Assembly (NCBI GenBank): GCA_034522075.1
Contig: JAXHLO010000035.1
Location: 1-64,000 of the forward strand
Source of the DNA: UBA7803 sp034522075
GTDB taxonomy: Bacteria; Pseudomonadota; Gammaproteobacteria; Pseudomonadales; Azotimanducaceae
DNA: 64,000 nucleotides
Reading direction: 5' to 3'
Part shown: positions 46,558-55,371 of the stretch, piece by piece
How positions within the stretch are numbered: the stretch's first letter is position 1
Layout of the letters: each line of letters starts with the position of its first letter
Made by a program: the position numbers and the translations under genes
Notes under the pieces: model-generated
What the model saw: the letters and a program-made list of their open reading frames with translations, nothing else
What the model was told of the DNA's origin: nothing
Databases searched by the model: none

Positions 46558-47265
46558 CTATGGCGGTTGATCGCTGAGCAATCGTTCGAGGATGCGCTCA
46601 ATGTCGCCGGGCACGACCCAAGGCTGGCGCAGCACGACCCGGCCCGACCGGTCGAGAACGAATGCCGGCGACGGTGCGGCGCCGTAAGCCCGCCAGACTG
46701 CATCGTCGTCGCCGTCTACCAGGAAACGGACATTGGCGTCCATGGCCTGCCGGGCGAACCGGGCCTGATCGAGGCGTGCCGCCAGATCCGGCGGTTGCCC
46801 GACGTTGATGCGCGCCAGTCGATTGATCCACGGCACCCATTCCTCGTCCCGGTACGGGCTTGGCGCGCCCACCGGATGGGCCTCCTGGGTATACACCACC
46901 AGAAAGGTGACTCGGTCTCCATAACGTTCCCGCAACGGCTGCATGGTGAAGCGCCGATAGCGGAATACCGGGCAGGTGTAGCTGCCAAGCTGGATTACCA
47001 CCGGCTTGTCGCCAATGACCTGCTCGAGACTCACCTGATTGCCGGCGGTGTCGGTCAATGTGAAGTGCGGGGCAGAATCACCCGACCGCGGCGCGAGGTC
47101 ATGAAAATGCGCCAGGGAATCGCCCGCTTCCGTGGGGAAGAGCATGGCACAGGCTGAATTAAATGTTGCGGCAGCGATGAACGACAAAACCTTGAGCAGC
47201 CGAGCCGCAGTCCCGACAAAACCGCCGCCGACAATTACTACGTTGCGGTCCTTATCCGGGGTCAC
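46558..47265 (-). CDS. Redoxin/deiodinase-like protein with a foreign N-terminal stub
   Basis: The redoxin part begins around residue 41: APHFTLTDTAGNQVSLEQVI, then LGSYTCPVFRYRRFTMQPL, where the Cys sits at the deiodinase-type active site (SYTCPVFR), and FLVDGDDDAVWRAYGAAPSP AFVLD. Before it, the GTG-started stub DRNVVIVGGGFVGTAA is the dinucleotide-binding start of an NADH-dehydrogenase-like flavoprotein and then a hydrophobic helix follows (LLKVLSFIAAATFNSACAML). A deletion may have removed a flavoprotein gene and fused the two. The GTG overlaps the DUF3179 stop. A natural start at 47145 is possible. Confidence 0.75.
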   Translation of the reverse strand: MTPDKDRNVVIVGGGFVGTAARLLKVLSFIAAATFNSACAMLFPTEAGDSLAHFHDLAPRSGDSAPHFTLTDTAGNQVSLEQVIGDKPVVIQLGSYTCPVFRYRRFTMQPLRERYGDRVTFLVVYTQEAHPVGAPSPYRDEEWVPWINRLARINVGQPPDLAARLDQARFARQAMDANVRFLVDGDDDAVWRAYGAAPSPAFVLDRSGRVVLRQPWVVPGDIERILERLLSDQPP

Positions 47266-48206
47266 GCATCCGCCTTGAAGACCAGCGTGTCCGGATAGAA
47301 CGCGTACCAGGCGAACCAGAACCCCGTGGTGGTCGGCAGACTGCTGCCATCCTCCGCTTCCGCCCAGGCGCTGCGCGAAGCCTCACTCCATCGGACGGTG
47401 ATCTGCTGCCCATTCACCGTATCCTGGAAGCGATCCTGTCCATGCTCATTCAACTCCTCGAACGGGTAGGCCTTGTGAACGCCATCGATTTCGATCCCCA
47501 TGACCAGTTCTTTGGGGTGGTAATCGCTGGGCGCCTCATTGGCGACCTCGAAGTACAGCCGGCGGGACCGTTCGTAGCCGCGGTAGGGACTGCGGCTGTA
47601 GGATCGCTGGAAGCCGGTGTCCTTGCTCAGCACTACCGTGTCGGGATGCTGCTCACGCCAGTCGGTCCACGTCGTATGCTTCGCCGGCAGCTGCGGCAGC
47701 GGTGTGCCTGCCAACGGGCCGCTCACGGCCTCGCCGAGAATCTGTGACCACAGCGACTCCGAATTGCGGTCGAACAGCAGAACGTCGCTGTTGTACAGCA
47801 GGCCAGACACGCCGAAGATCAAAGCCGTATCGGCGATGTTCGAAGCGAACACCATGCCGGTGCCGCACAACGGGCAATAGGTCACCACGAAATGCTGGCT
47901 GCCGGCCTTGTCGTTGACGATTTCATGCCAATTCAATATCGAAATCGGATATGCCTTCGCCTGGCCATTGATATCGACTCCCAGCACACGATCATCGCCG
48001 TCCATGTAGTCGGCTTCGTCAGCCGTGAGGAACTTGGGATCGTTGATGGCAGGTATGCCATCGCGGGGCGGTCCGCCCGATTCGATCTGATCGACGGGAA
48101 TGGTGGCACCGTCGAGGTCGAAGCCGTTCATGGTGCGGGCATCGGCCTGGTAGCAGGCTAGCATTGCCAGTGCCCCGCTCAGCGCCAGCAGCAGTACGCG
48201 AATCAT
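47262..48206 (-). CDS. DUF3179 domain-containing exported protein
   Basis: 314 residues with a signal peptide ending near CYQADA (possible lipobox around ALAMLAC). The family signature ILNWHEIVNDKAGSQHFVVT YCPLCGTGMVF holds the conserved CPLC, then SGLLYNSDVLLFDRNSESLW SQILGEAVSGPLAG and the C-terminal GFWFAWYAFYPDT. The role of DUF3179 is unknown; the CxxC and its pairing with redoxin genes suggest a redox or metal link. The start at 48206 begins at the signal peptide. Confidence 0.88.
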   Translation of the reverse strand: MIRVLLLALSGALAMLACYQADARTMNGFDLDGATIPVDQIESGGPPRDGIPAINDPKFLTADEADYMDGDDRVLGVDINGQAKAYPISILNWHEIVNDKAGSQHFVVTYCPLCGTGMVFASNIADTALIFGVSGLLYNSDVLLFDRNSESLWSQILGEAVSGPLAGTPLPQLPAKHTTWTDWREQHPDTVVLSKDTGFQRSYSRSPYRGYERSRRLYFEVANEAPSDYHPKELVMGIEIDGVHKAYPFEELNEHGQDRFQDTVNGQQITVRWSEASRSAWAEAEDGSSLPTTTGFWFAWYAFYPDTLVFKADA

Positions 48207-48629
48207 CGGCAAAATCCAATTCCGCTTGTAAAGGTGTGTTAGACCGCTCAACTGAGCGCATTGATCCGTCCGCAGCCGGGTGGTCCGACGATTCTGCAAA
48301 GTTTCCTGTAGGGGCGTAACACAAGCCATCCGCATGCGTCTGTAACACTGATGGGTCTAACCTCGCCCATCACTGATGACGCAGTTCGACCTCTCCACGG
48401 CGTCATCAATTGCTGCTGGTGGTGTTCCCTCCCCGCCAGTGGCTGCGGGAAGGGTGTCCTGTCACCCTTCCCGCCTTTTCACGCCTGCCTACCGGATATT
48501 TCCCGTACAGCCGATTGACGAACCTACTCCCGAGCCATATGGTCGAACTACGGGAGGGTCCTGGCGATCGCAGAAAAAAAGGCTCGACCCAGCACTGTGT
48601 CGGGCTTTATTTCTATAAAGGGGTTACAT
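48207..48629. other. Intergenic region with two hairpins; candidate leader RNA
   Basis: 423 bases between divergent DUF3179 and ECF sigma genes hold no convincing protein gene. Two perfect hairpins occur on the plus strand: TGATGGG/CCCATCA at 48349-48372 (10-base loop) and the 12-bp stem at 48445-48474. The region must hold the promoters of both neighbours. A leader transcript or small RNA that ends at the second hairpin is possible. Nothing else is evident. Confidence 0.5.
48445..48480 (+). terminator. Intrinsic-terminator-like hairpin upstream of the sigma factor gene
   Basis: GCGGGAAGGGTG-TCCTGT-CACCCTTCCCGC is a perfect 12-bp stem with a 6-base loop, followed by CTTTTC. It lies about 150 bases before the ECF sigma start codon on the same strand, with no gene before it. 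It would end a short leader or small RNA, or act as an attenuator. Confidence 0.65.
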
Positions 48630-49289
48630 GTGACGCATGAGCCGAGAGCCGGAGAGGGCGCGGACAGCAGTACCAATAATTCCACCAGGCATACCGACGA
48701 GGCAGCCCTCGTTGCGCAACTGCAAGCCGGTGACCAGGAGGCGTACCGGACCGCCGTGGCAAAGTACAGCCCCCGCATGCTGGCGACGGCCCGGGCCATC
48801 GTCGGCCCGGCCCAGGCGGAAGATGTGGTTCAGGAAGCCTGGGTTACCGTGTTCCGTCAGATCGGGAAATTCGAGCAGCGTTCAGCTCTGTCCACCTGGC
48901 TGCAGCGGATCGTTGCCAACGGGGCCATCTCCCATCTGCGTAAGCAGAAGAAGGAAGCTTCGTCGGACACCAGCCAGGAACAACCGCCGGATGCCGACTG
49001 GTTCGACAGCCGGGGGCGTTGGGTGAATCCGCCGGTCGCCTGGGATACTTCGACGCCGGACGATCTGTTGACGGCCGCCGATCTGCAGGATTGCATCGAC
49101 AAGCACATCGCGCTCATGAGCGATCAGCAGCGCCAGGTCCTTGTCATGCGCGACATGCAATCACAAAGCTTCGATGACATCTGTAACGACCTGGGCGTGA
49201 CCGCGTCCAATGTACGAGTGCTGTTGCACCGTGGAAGAACCAGATTGATGAAAATGGTGGATCATTTTCAGGAGACGGGAACATGCTGA
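48630..49289 (+). CDS. ECF (RpoE-like) sigma factor
   Basis: 219 residues from a GTG at 48630 behind AAAGGGG. Region 2 reads YSPRMLATARAIVGPAQAED VVQEAWVTVFRQIGKFEQRS ALSTWLQRIVAN (core and -10 binding), and region 4 reads SDQQRQVLVMRDMQSQSFDD ICNDLGVTASNVRVLLHRGR, the helix-turn-helix for -35. The linker between them is long and Asp/Pro-rich. Overlaps the zinc-finger gene downstream (ATGCTGA), which is most likely its anti-sigma factor. The DoxX and AhpD-like genes that follow suggest an oxidative-stress regulon. Confidence 0.92.
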   Translation: MTHEPRAGEGADSSTNNSTRHTDEAALVAQLQAGDQEAYRTAVAKYSPRMLATARAIVGPAQAEDVVQEAWVTVFRQIGKFEQRSALSTWLQRIVANGAISHLRKQKKEASSDTSQEQPPDADWFDSRGRWVNPPVAWDTSTPDDLLTAADLQDCIDKHIALMSDQQRQVLVMRDMQSQSFDDICNDLGVTASNVRVLLHRGRTRLMKMVDHFQETGTC

Positions 49290-49552
49290 GCTGTCAGGAA
49301 ATTACGGCCAAAGCCAACGACATGCTCGACAACGAGCTCGGCTTTCGCGAGCGCATGGCTGTGCGTATGCACCTGGCCATGTGCGTGCATTGCCGCCGCT
49401 TCAACCGGCATCTGCGTGCTCTCGCGGCAACGCTCAAGCGCCGTCCCGATCTCGAAGTGCTGCCTGCAGACTTCGTCGACCGCGTTATGACAACCATCAA
49501 CAGCGCTCAGGGAGCATCGGAAGGCGAACAGCCCCAGGGTTCTTCGTCCTGA
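49283..49552 (+). CDS. Zinc-finger anti-sigma factor (ZAS type, soluble)
   Basis: 89 residues without a membrane helix. RMHLAMCVHCRRFNRHLRAL has His-x3-Cys-x2-Cys, the ZAS/zf-HC2 motif that binds zinc and holds the sigma factor; oxidation of the cysteines releases it in characterised members. Another Cys is at position 4 (LSCQEITA). The C-terminus is short, disordered and Ser-rich. Overlap with the sigma gene supports the partner assignment. Confidence 0.88.
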   Translation: MLSCQEITAKANDMLDNELGFRERMAVRMHLAMCVHCRRFNRHLRALAATLKRRPDLEVLPADFVDRVMTTINSAQGASEGEQPQGSSS

Positions 49553-49624
49553 GGGACAGTAGAGAGCCGCTCGTCCCCGCTGCCCGGACACCTGATTCCA
49601 ACTTGATGAACACTGGAGAGTTCG

Positions 49625-50227
49625 ATGTCAGTGACCGCCAGCGCAACGCGTCTGCAGGATAATATCGTCGAAGCACTCAAACCGGCCGATGGCATCGGCC
49701 CTCTGCTGCTGCGCCTTTACCTGGCGCCGGTGATGATTCAGGCGGGTTGGACCAAGTTCGCCTCTTTCGAGAACACCGCCGCCTGGTTCGGCAATCCGGA
49801 TTGGGGCCTCGGCCTGCCATTTCCGGAACTGCTCACGTTCCTCGCCGCCAGCACTGAGCTGGTTGGCGGCATCGCGCTGGTCATCGGTTTCGCCACACGC
49901 TGGTTCGCCATTCCGCTGATGGTCACCATGCTGGTCGCCATCTTCGCGGTCCATTGGGAAAACGGCTGGCTGGCCATCTCTGACGGTTCGAGCTGGCTGG
50001 CCAATGAGCGGGTCATGGAAGCTCAGCCCCGCAAGCAAGCGGCTATCGAAATTCTCAAGGAGCACGGCAACTACGGCTGGCTGACGGCCCGCGGCTCCAT
50101 CACCATACTCAACAACGGCATCGAATTCGCAGTCACCTACCTGGTAATGCTGATTTCACTGCTGTTTACGGGCGGCGGGCGCTACACCAGTCTGGATTAC
50201 TGGATCCATCGTCACTTCCACAAGTAA
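49625..50227 (+). CDS. DoxX family membrane protein
   Basis: 200 residues. The N-terminus LLLRLYLAPVMIQAGWTKFA, then PELLTFLAASTELVGGIALV IGFATRWFAIPLMVTMLVAI is the DoxX core with four helices; ELVGG is a family motif. A polar insertion of about 60 residues (SDGSSWLANERVMEAQPRKQ and following) lies between helices 3 and 4 and is longer than usual. DoxX-type proteins function in membrane redox reactions, in some cases with thiol oxidoreductases. Part of the ECF operon, which also holds a second DoxX gene. Confidence 0.88.
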   Translation: MSVTASATRLQDNIVEALKPADGIGPLLLRLYLAPVMIQAGWTKFASFENTAAWFGNPDWGLGLPFPELLTFLAASTELVGGIALVIGFATRWFAIPLMVTMLVAIFAVHWENGWLAISDGSSWLANERVMEAQPRKQAAIEILKEHGNYGWLTARGSITILNNGIEFAVTYLVMLISLLFTGGGRYTSLDYWIHRHFHK

Positions 50228-50243
50228 CTACGCGGGGGACACC

Positions 50244-50834
50244 ATGCCGAGACTGGAACCGCTGCCGCGCTCGCAACTCGAAGAATTCGAGCCTGTGCTC
50301 GCCATGGTCGAAGAGACCATGGGGTTCGTGCCCAACAGCCTGCTCACCCTGGCCCACCGTCCCGGGATACTGCAGGCAGCACTGGGCTTGTTCCAGGCCA
50401 TACAGGGCCCGGGACGAGTCTCCAGCGAATTGAAGTCCATGGTCGCCCACGTGGCCAGCCAGTCTGCTGGCTGCCGCTACTGCCAGGCGCACACGGCCCA
50501 TACAGCCGATCGGCTGGGGGTCGACCGGGACAAACTCGATAATCTGTGGAACTTCGAAGACAGCCCCTTCTTCAACGTCGCGGAACGGGCCGCCCTGCGC
50601 ATAGCCCGGGATGCCGCCATGACCCCCAACGCCGTCACCGACGGCCAGTTCGACCAGCTCAAGGAGCACTTCGATCGTGACCAGGTGGTCGAGATCGTCG
50701 CCACCATAGCCATGTTCGGCTTTCTCAACCGCTGGAACGATACCCTGGCCACGGAACTCGAAGCATCGCCCCTGCGCTTCGGCGAGGAGCGGTTGAGCGC
50801 CCACGGCTGGTCGGCGGACAAGCACGTGCCCTGA
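50244..50834 (+). CDS. AhpD-like carboxymuconolactone decarboxylase family protein
   Basis: 196 residues. SAGCRYCQAHTAHTADRLG has the CxxCxxxH redox centre of AhpD, the Cys pair that reduces peroxiredoxins or disulfides. FVPNSLLTLAHRPGILQAAL GLFQAI is the peroxidase-related (YciW-like) N-terminal pattern, and ALRIARDAAMTPNAV the standard C-terminal helix. It lies between two DoxX genes in the ECF sigma operon, so an antioxidant thiol role is the natural reading. The start follows CGGGGGACACC. Confidence 0.9.
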   Translation: MPRLEPLPRSQLEEFEPVLAMVEETMGFVPNSLLTLAHRPGILQAALGLFQAIQGPGRVSSELKSMVAHVASQSAGCRYCQAHTAHTADRLGVDRDKLDNLWNFEDSPFFNVAERAALRIARDAAMTPNAVTDGQFDQLKEHFDRDQVVEIVATIAMFGFLNRWNDTLATELEASPLRFGEERLSAHGWSADKHVP

Positions 50835-50868
50835 ATACAGGGGCGTCAAGTAAAGCAAGGAGAAAACC

Positions 50869-51273
50869 ATGTCCGATGAGAACCGCCTGAGCGCCAGCCT
50901 GCTGGCCCTGCGGCTGGGCGTCTTCGTCGTGATGTTCATGTGGACCCTGGACAAGTTCGTCAATCCGGCACATGCCGCCGCCATATTCGAGAACTTCTAT
51001 GGCCTGGCGGGCCTCGGCGAGACGATTCTGATGGTGATCGCGGCGGCCGAGATGCTGCTGATCCTGGCCTTCGTCGCCGGATTGTACAGACGCATCACCT
51101 ATGGAGCCGTGCTCCTCCTGCACGGAGTCTCGACCCTGTCGAGCTACGCGCAATATCTGGCACCCTGGGACAATCTGCTGTTCTTCGCTGCCTGGCCCAT
51201 GCTGGCCGCCTGTTTTGCGCTCTACCTGTTGCGCGACCAGGACACCATGCTGACGGCGGCGCGCGCGGCCTGA
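50869..51273 (+). CDS. DoxX-like membrane protein (short)
   Basis: 134 residues with four helices. LGVFVVMFMWTLDKFVNPAH AAAIFENFYGLAGLGE and AAEMLLILAFVAGLYRRITY are the recognisable core. Shorter than the upstream DoxX gene and without its insertion. The ribosome-binding site AAGGAG precedes the ATG. Last gene of the sigma/anti-sigma/DoxX/AhpD-like/DoxX operon. About 75 bases downstream begins the TPR-sulfotransferase gene, which may have its own promoter. Confidence 0.85.
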   Translation: MSDENRLSASLLALRLGVFVVMFMWTLDKFVNPAHAAAIFENFYGLAGLGETILMVIAAAEMLLILAFVAGLYRRITYGAVLLLHGVSTLSSYAQYLAPWDNLLFFAAWPMLAACFALYLLRDQDTMLTAARAA

Positions 51274-51347
51274 CCTGCAGGGCCCGCCGGATCACGCCGG
51301 CGTCATTTACCGGTATGATGATCCAGCCACATCATCGAGGATGAGTC

Positions 51348-52955
51348 ATGGCTAGCGGGCAGCCCGAACCGCCCTCGGCCTGGATACGCACGGCCCTGCA
51401 GCAGGGGTTCACCGACCTGACCCAGGGACGTCTGGAGGCCGCGGCCGCGCAGTGCCGCCGCATCCTGGCCGCGGCACCGGAGCTCACGGAAGCGCACTTC
51501 CTGGTGGGCCTGGTGGCCCTGGAAAAGCGCGACCGTCACACCGCCGTATCGGCATTCGGCTCGGTGACCCGGCTGCGCCCTGACCATGGTGCCGCCTGGG
51601 CGCAACTGGCACGGCTGTTCATGCAGGTCGGTCAGGCCAACCGCTCCGACCGGGCACTGGCCGAAGCAATCCGCCACGAAGCCGGCGACCCGGTGGTCCA
51701 TGACCTGATCGGCAATACCTGCTCTCTGCTCGGTGACCAGACCGCCGCACGACGTTGGTACGCCCGAGCCGTGGATGGCGCGCCCGAGCGGGTCGGCTAC
51801 CGCGTCAATCTGGCCAACGCGCTGGTTTTCCTGGGGGAAACGGCGGCGGCCGAAGCCGAGCTGAATCGAGCCCTGGAACTGGCCCCGGAAAACCCGCAGG
51901 CCCACTGGCTGCTCGCCGGGATACGCAAGGCCCGCGACCGCTCCCACGTGGAAACCCTGGTCCGGCTGGCGGCGCGTCCGGGGCAGCCGCCGCAGGCGCT
52001 GGCTTTCCTGTTCTATGCCCTGGGTAAGGAACTGGAAGATCTGCAGGAGTGGGATCGGGCGTTCGAAGCCTTCGCCCGCGGCGCCGCGCACCGACGGCGC
52101 ACCGTGAAGTTCGACGAAGCCGCGGAACGAGCCATGTATGCGCAACTGGAGCAATCGTTTACCGCGCTGTGGTTCAACGATGGCCAGGCTGCGCTACCGG
52201 AAAGCTTCGCCGACGATCCGGTCCCCATTTTCGTGGTCGGCCAGCCGCGCACCGGGACCACCCTGGTGGAGCGCATCATCGCCGCCCACTCACAGGTTCA
52301 CTCCGCGGGAGAGCTGCAGCAGTTCGGGCTGTCCGTACGGCGCCAGGCGGATTACCGCGGACAGGCCCGCTTCTCGGCGGAACTGATGGCCCAGGCCGCC
52401 GAACTGTCCCCGCCAGAGCTGGGCCGAGCCTACCTGAACGCTACGGCACCGCTGCGCGGCGAGGAGCCCCGCTTCATCGACAAGCTGCCCTCCAACTTCC
52501 TTTATATACCGCTGATCCTCAAAGCTCTGCCGCACGCGCGCATCGTGCATCTGGTACGCGACCCCATGGACGCCTGCTTCGCCAGTTTCAAACAGCTCTT
52601 CGCCGACGCCTATCCCCACTCCTACGACCAGGCGGAACAGGCCCGCCACTTCGCCCGCTACCACCACCTCATGGCCCTGTGGCGGGAACGTTTTCCACAA
52701 CGCATCCATGACGTGCGCTACGAGGATATCGCGGCTGACACCGAACCCCATGCGCGCAGCCTGCTCAACTTTCTGGGTCTGCCGTGGGAGGATGCGTGCC
52801 TCGCCTTCCATGACCAGGCGAGTGCCGTTGCCACGGCCAGCGCGGTGCAGGTTCGCGAACCCGCGCATACGCGCTCCGTGGGGCGCTGGCGGCGCTATGA
52901 AAGCCAGCTCACACCCATGCGGGAGGCGCTGACTGCGGCTGGCATCGATGTCTGA
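51348..52955 (+). CDS. TPR-repeat sulfotransferase
   Basis: 535 residues. The first 270 are tetratricopeptide-like helix pairs (for example GRLEAAAAQCRRILAAAPEL, DPVVHDLIGNTCSLLGDQTA). The C-terminal part is a PAPS-dependent sulfotransferase: PIFVVGQPRTGTTLVERIIA AHSQV (5'-phosphosulfate loop), IDKLPSNFLYIPLILKALPH ARIVHLVRDPMDACFASF (3'-phosphate loop), RYEDI. It transfers a sulfo group from PAPS to an unknown hydroxyl or amine acceptor. A TonB receptor gene follows, a pairing often seen in marine gammaproteobacteria; whether it sulfates a protein or small molecule is not known. Confidence 0.92.
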   Translation: MASGQPEPPSAWIRTALQQGFTDLTQGRLEAAAAQCRRILAAAPELTEAHFLVGLVALEKRDRHTAVSAFGSVTRLRPDHGAAWAQLARLFMQVGQANRSDRALAEAIRHEAGDPVVHDLIGNTCSLLGDQTAARRWYARAVDGAPERVGYRVNLANALVFLGETAAAEAELNRALELAPENPQAHWLLAGIRKARDRSHVETLVRLAARPGQPPQALAFLFYALGKELEDLQEWDRAFEAFARGAAHRRRTVKFDEAAERAMYAQLEQSFTALWFNDGQAALPESFADDPVPIFVVGQPRTGTTLVERIIAAHSQVHSAGELQQFGLSVRRQADYRGQARFSAELMAQAAELSPPELGRAYLNATAPLRGEEPRFIDKLPSNFLYIPLILKALPHARIVHLVRDPMDACFASFKQLFADAYPHSYDQAEQARHFARYHHLMALWRERFPQRIHDVRYEDIAADTEPHARSLLNFLGLPWEDACLAFHDQASAVATASAVQVREPAHTRSVGRWRRYESQLTPMREALTAAGIDV

Positions 52956-53052
52956 CCATGCCCTTCAATGAGACGTCGGCCCACCTTGCGGGCTTCGGTG
53001 CGGTATGGTTTTATTCCGACAACAAAGAGATACAAAGGGCAGGGATAGCATC

Positions 53053-55371
53053 ATGAGTCAATCCTTCGAATTGTCCGGCAGCGGGCTTCTGGCACGCTCC
53101 ATTTCCGCCGCCACCCTGGCGACCCTGGCCACCCTGCCGGCCCACAGCGGTGCCGCGGAGGGCCCCATCGAAGAAATCGTCGTCACGGTGCAACGGCGCG
53201 CCGAGGCACTCTCCGACGTACCGCTGGCGGTCACCGCGCTGAGCGGTGAGTTCATCAGCGACGTCAACCTCGACGACGTGAAAGACCTGGTGCTCTATAC
53301 GCCGGGGCTGACCGGCAATTCAAAAGACAGCTTCATCGACGTACTGAATGTCCGCGGCATCCTTACCAACGATTTCGGCGTCGGCGGCGACCCGTCCGTG
53401 AGCATCTTCAAGAACGGGCTGTATCAGGGGCGCAACGGTGCGGTCGTCACCAGCTTCTACGATATCGACCGCGCCGAGGTCCTGCGCGGACCGCAGAGCT
53501 TTCTGTTCGGCCGCAACTCCATCGCCGGCGCCATCAGCGTGCACACCCGCCGCCCCGACTTCGACGGCACCAGCGGCCACGCGGAGCTCGATGTGGGTCA
53601 GCGCAACCGCGTGGTGGCGACAGGTGCGATCAATGCCACCCTGAGCGACAACATGGCCGCCCGGCTGGCGTTGTACAGCGCCGACGAGGACGGCTACGTA
53701 GACGACCGCTTCGATCCGTCCAATGACGACATGATCGAGCAGGACAAGAAAGCGGCACGATTGTCGCTGCGCTACCGCAACGACCTGACCGACGTCAACT
53801 TCATGGCCGAGTATGAAGACCGCAAACAGTCGGGCTCCATCTATCGCGCCACCGAAGAGGGCGACAGCTGGGAAACCCTGCAGGACCTGTTCGGCGTGGA
53901 GCTGCGCGGTAACGGCCGCGATTCCGACAGCGATCTCGGCCTCGGCGAGCGGGACGACGGCGAGGTTCTGAGCCTGGGCCTCGAGGTCGAGCACGATCTC
54001 GGCTTCGCCAAGTTCACGTCGATTACCGGCTTCAAAGATCACGAGTTCGTCTACGCCGAAGACTTCGACGGTACGCCGCTGCGCATCAACGACTACGCCC
54101 AGGACCAGGAAGGCGACTATTTCGAACAGGAATTCCGCCTGGTGTCACAAGGAGCAGGCGATTTCTCCTGGTATGCGGGCGTGTCCTACTACCGCGAGAA
54201 CATCGACGCCCTGTTCACCCAGGCCAGCGACGAAGAAACCATGTGCGTGTATTACCTCAGCTATTACGGCTTCGACGGCTGCACGGATTATCTGGCCTAC
54301 TACGGCTACGCCTTCACCCCCAACCCCGAAGGCCTGGTGGAGCGCAACCGCGCCAAGGGCAAATACGAAGGCTGGGGCGCCTACGTCGACTTGAGCTACG
54401 CCTTCACCGAGACGCTGGATGCCAGCCTGGGGCTGCGTTACTCCTACGACGAGAAGAACTTCAAGCTGCGCGCCTTCGACGTGGACAGCGATCTGGGGCC
54501 GTTCTTCGCACTCGGGTTTACCACCGTAGGTTTCCTCGAAGATACCCGCGACTGGGACAAGCTGAGCCCGCGGGTGCAGGTGCGCTGGCGTCCCAACGAC
54601 GACTGGATGTACTACGCCAGCATCACCACCGGCTACAAATCCGGCGGCTACGGGTCTTTCGCCATCTTCCCGGACGTTCCCTTCGGCACACCGGGCATTA
54701 CCCCGGATGACGCGATACCCGATCCTTTCGACCCTGAGGAAGTGATTTCCTACGAGGTGGGTACCAAGGGCAAGTTCCTGGAAGGCCGCGCCATGCTGGA
54801 ACTCATCGGCTACTACTACACCTACGAAGACCTGCAGGTCACCGTCGGCGGTCAGGGCGGCGGCATTCTGGTGGAGAACATCGGCGAAGTGGACGGTTGG
54901 GGCGTGGAATCCACCCTGAATTTCGTCTTCAACGACTATGTCGACCTGTATCTGTCCGCCGCCTGGGCCGACACGGAAGCCACCGACGTGCAGGCCGCCT
55001 GTGACGGGCTGGATCTCTGTGAAGGCAACAGCCTGCCGGAACTGCCGAAGTTCTCCTACTCCGCGGTGCTGCAGGGGCAACTGCCGGCCAACGGCGGCTC
55101 GTGGATCGGACGGGCCGAGCTGTTCGGCCAGACCGAGGTGGGCGGCTCCCTCGAGGGAGATCCGGCCGGCAAGCAGGACGGCTATGCCGATCTGGCGCTG
55201 CGGGCCGGGTATCGCGCCAACGCCGGCTGGGAAGTTCTGGCCTACGTGGAGAACGTCACCGACGAGCTCTACTACGATCTCACCGTCGCCGAGAGCGGCA
55301 TCCTGCCGGCCCACCACTTCGGGCCGAGCCGGCCGCGCACATTCGGGGTGCGGGTCAACTGGGAGTTCTGA
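53053..55371 (+). CDS. TonB-dependent receptor
   Basis: 772 residues from the ATG at 53053. The N-terminus has a signal-like stretch (LLARSISAATLATLATLPAH SGAAEG), then a TonB box-like IEEIVVTVQRRAEALSDVPL AVTAL, plug (GLTGNSKDSFIDVLNVRGIL, EVLRGPQSFLFGRNSIAGAI) and the barrel ending FGPSRPRTFGVRVNWEF with terminal Phe. The QRRAExLxDVPxAVTA pattern is that of the large family taking up carbohydrates or complex organics in Alteromonadales/Sphingomonads. The ligand is unknown. Its 3' end overlaps the converging TlpA-like gene by 17 bases. Confidence 0.93.
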   Translation: MSQSFELSGSGLLARSISAATLATLATLPAHSGAAEGPIEEIVVTVQRRAEALSDVPLAVTALSGEFISDVNLDDVKDLVLYTPGLTGNSKDSFIDVLNVRGILTNDFGVGGDPSVSIFKNGLYQGRNGAVVTSFYDIDRAEVLRGPQSFLFGRNSIAGAISVHTRRPDFDGTSGHAELDVGQRNRVVATGAINATLSDNMAARLALYSADEDGYVDDRFDPSNDDMIEQDKKAARLSLRYRNDLTDVNFMAEYEDRKQSGSIYRATEEGDSWETLQDLFGVELRGNGRDSDSDLGLGERDDGEVLSLGLEVEHDLGFAKFTSITGFKDHEFVYAEDFDGTPLRINDYAQDQEGDYFEQEFRLVSQGAGDFSWYAGVSYYRENIDALFTQASDEETMCVYYLSYYGFDGCTDYLAYYGYAFTPNPEGLVERNRAKGKYEGWGAYVDLSYAFTETLDASLGLRYSYDEKNFKLRAFDVDSDLGPFFALGFTTVGFLEDTRDWDKLSPRVQVRWRPNDDWMYYASITTGYKSGGYGSFAIFPDVPFGTPGITPDDAIPDPFDPEEVISYEVGTKGKFLEGRAMLELIGYYYTYEDLQVTVGGQGGGILVENIGEVDGWGVESTLNFVFNDYVDLYLSAAWADTEATDVQAACDGLDLCEGNSLPELPKFSYSAVLQGQLPANGGSWIGRAELFGQTEVGGSLEGDPAGKQDGYADLALRAGYRANAGWEVLAYVENVTDELYYDLTVAESGILPAHHFGPSRPRTFGVRVNWEF

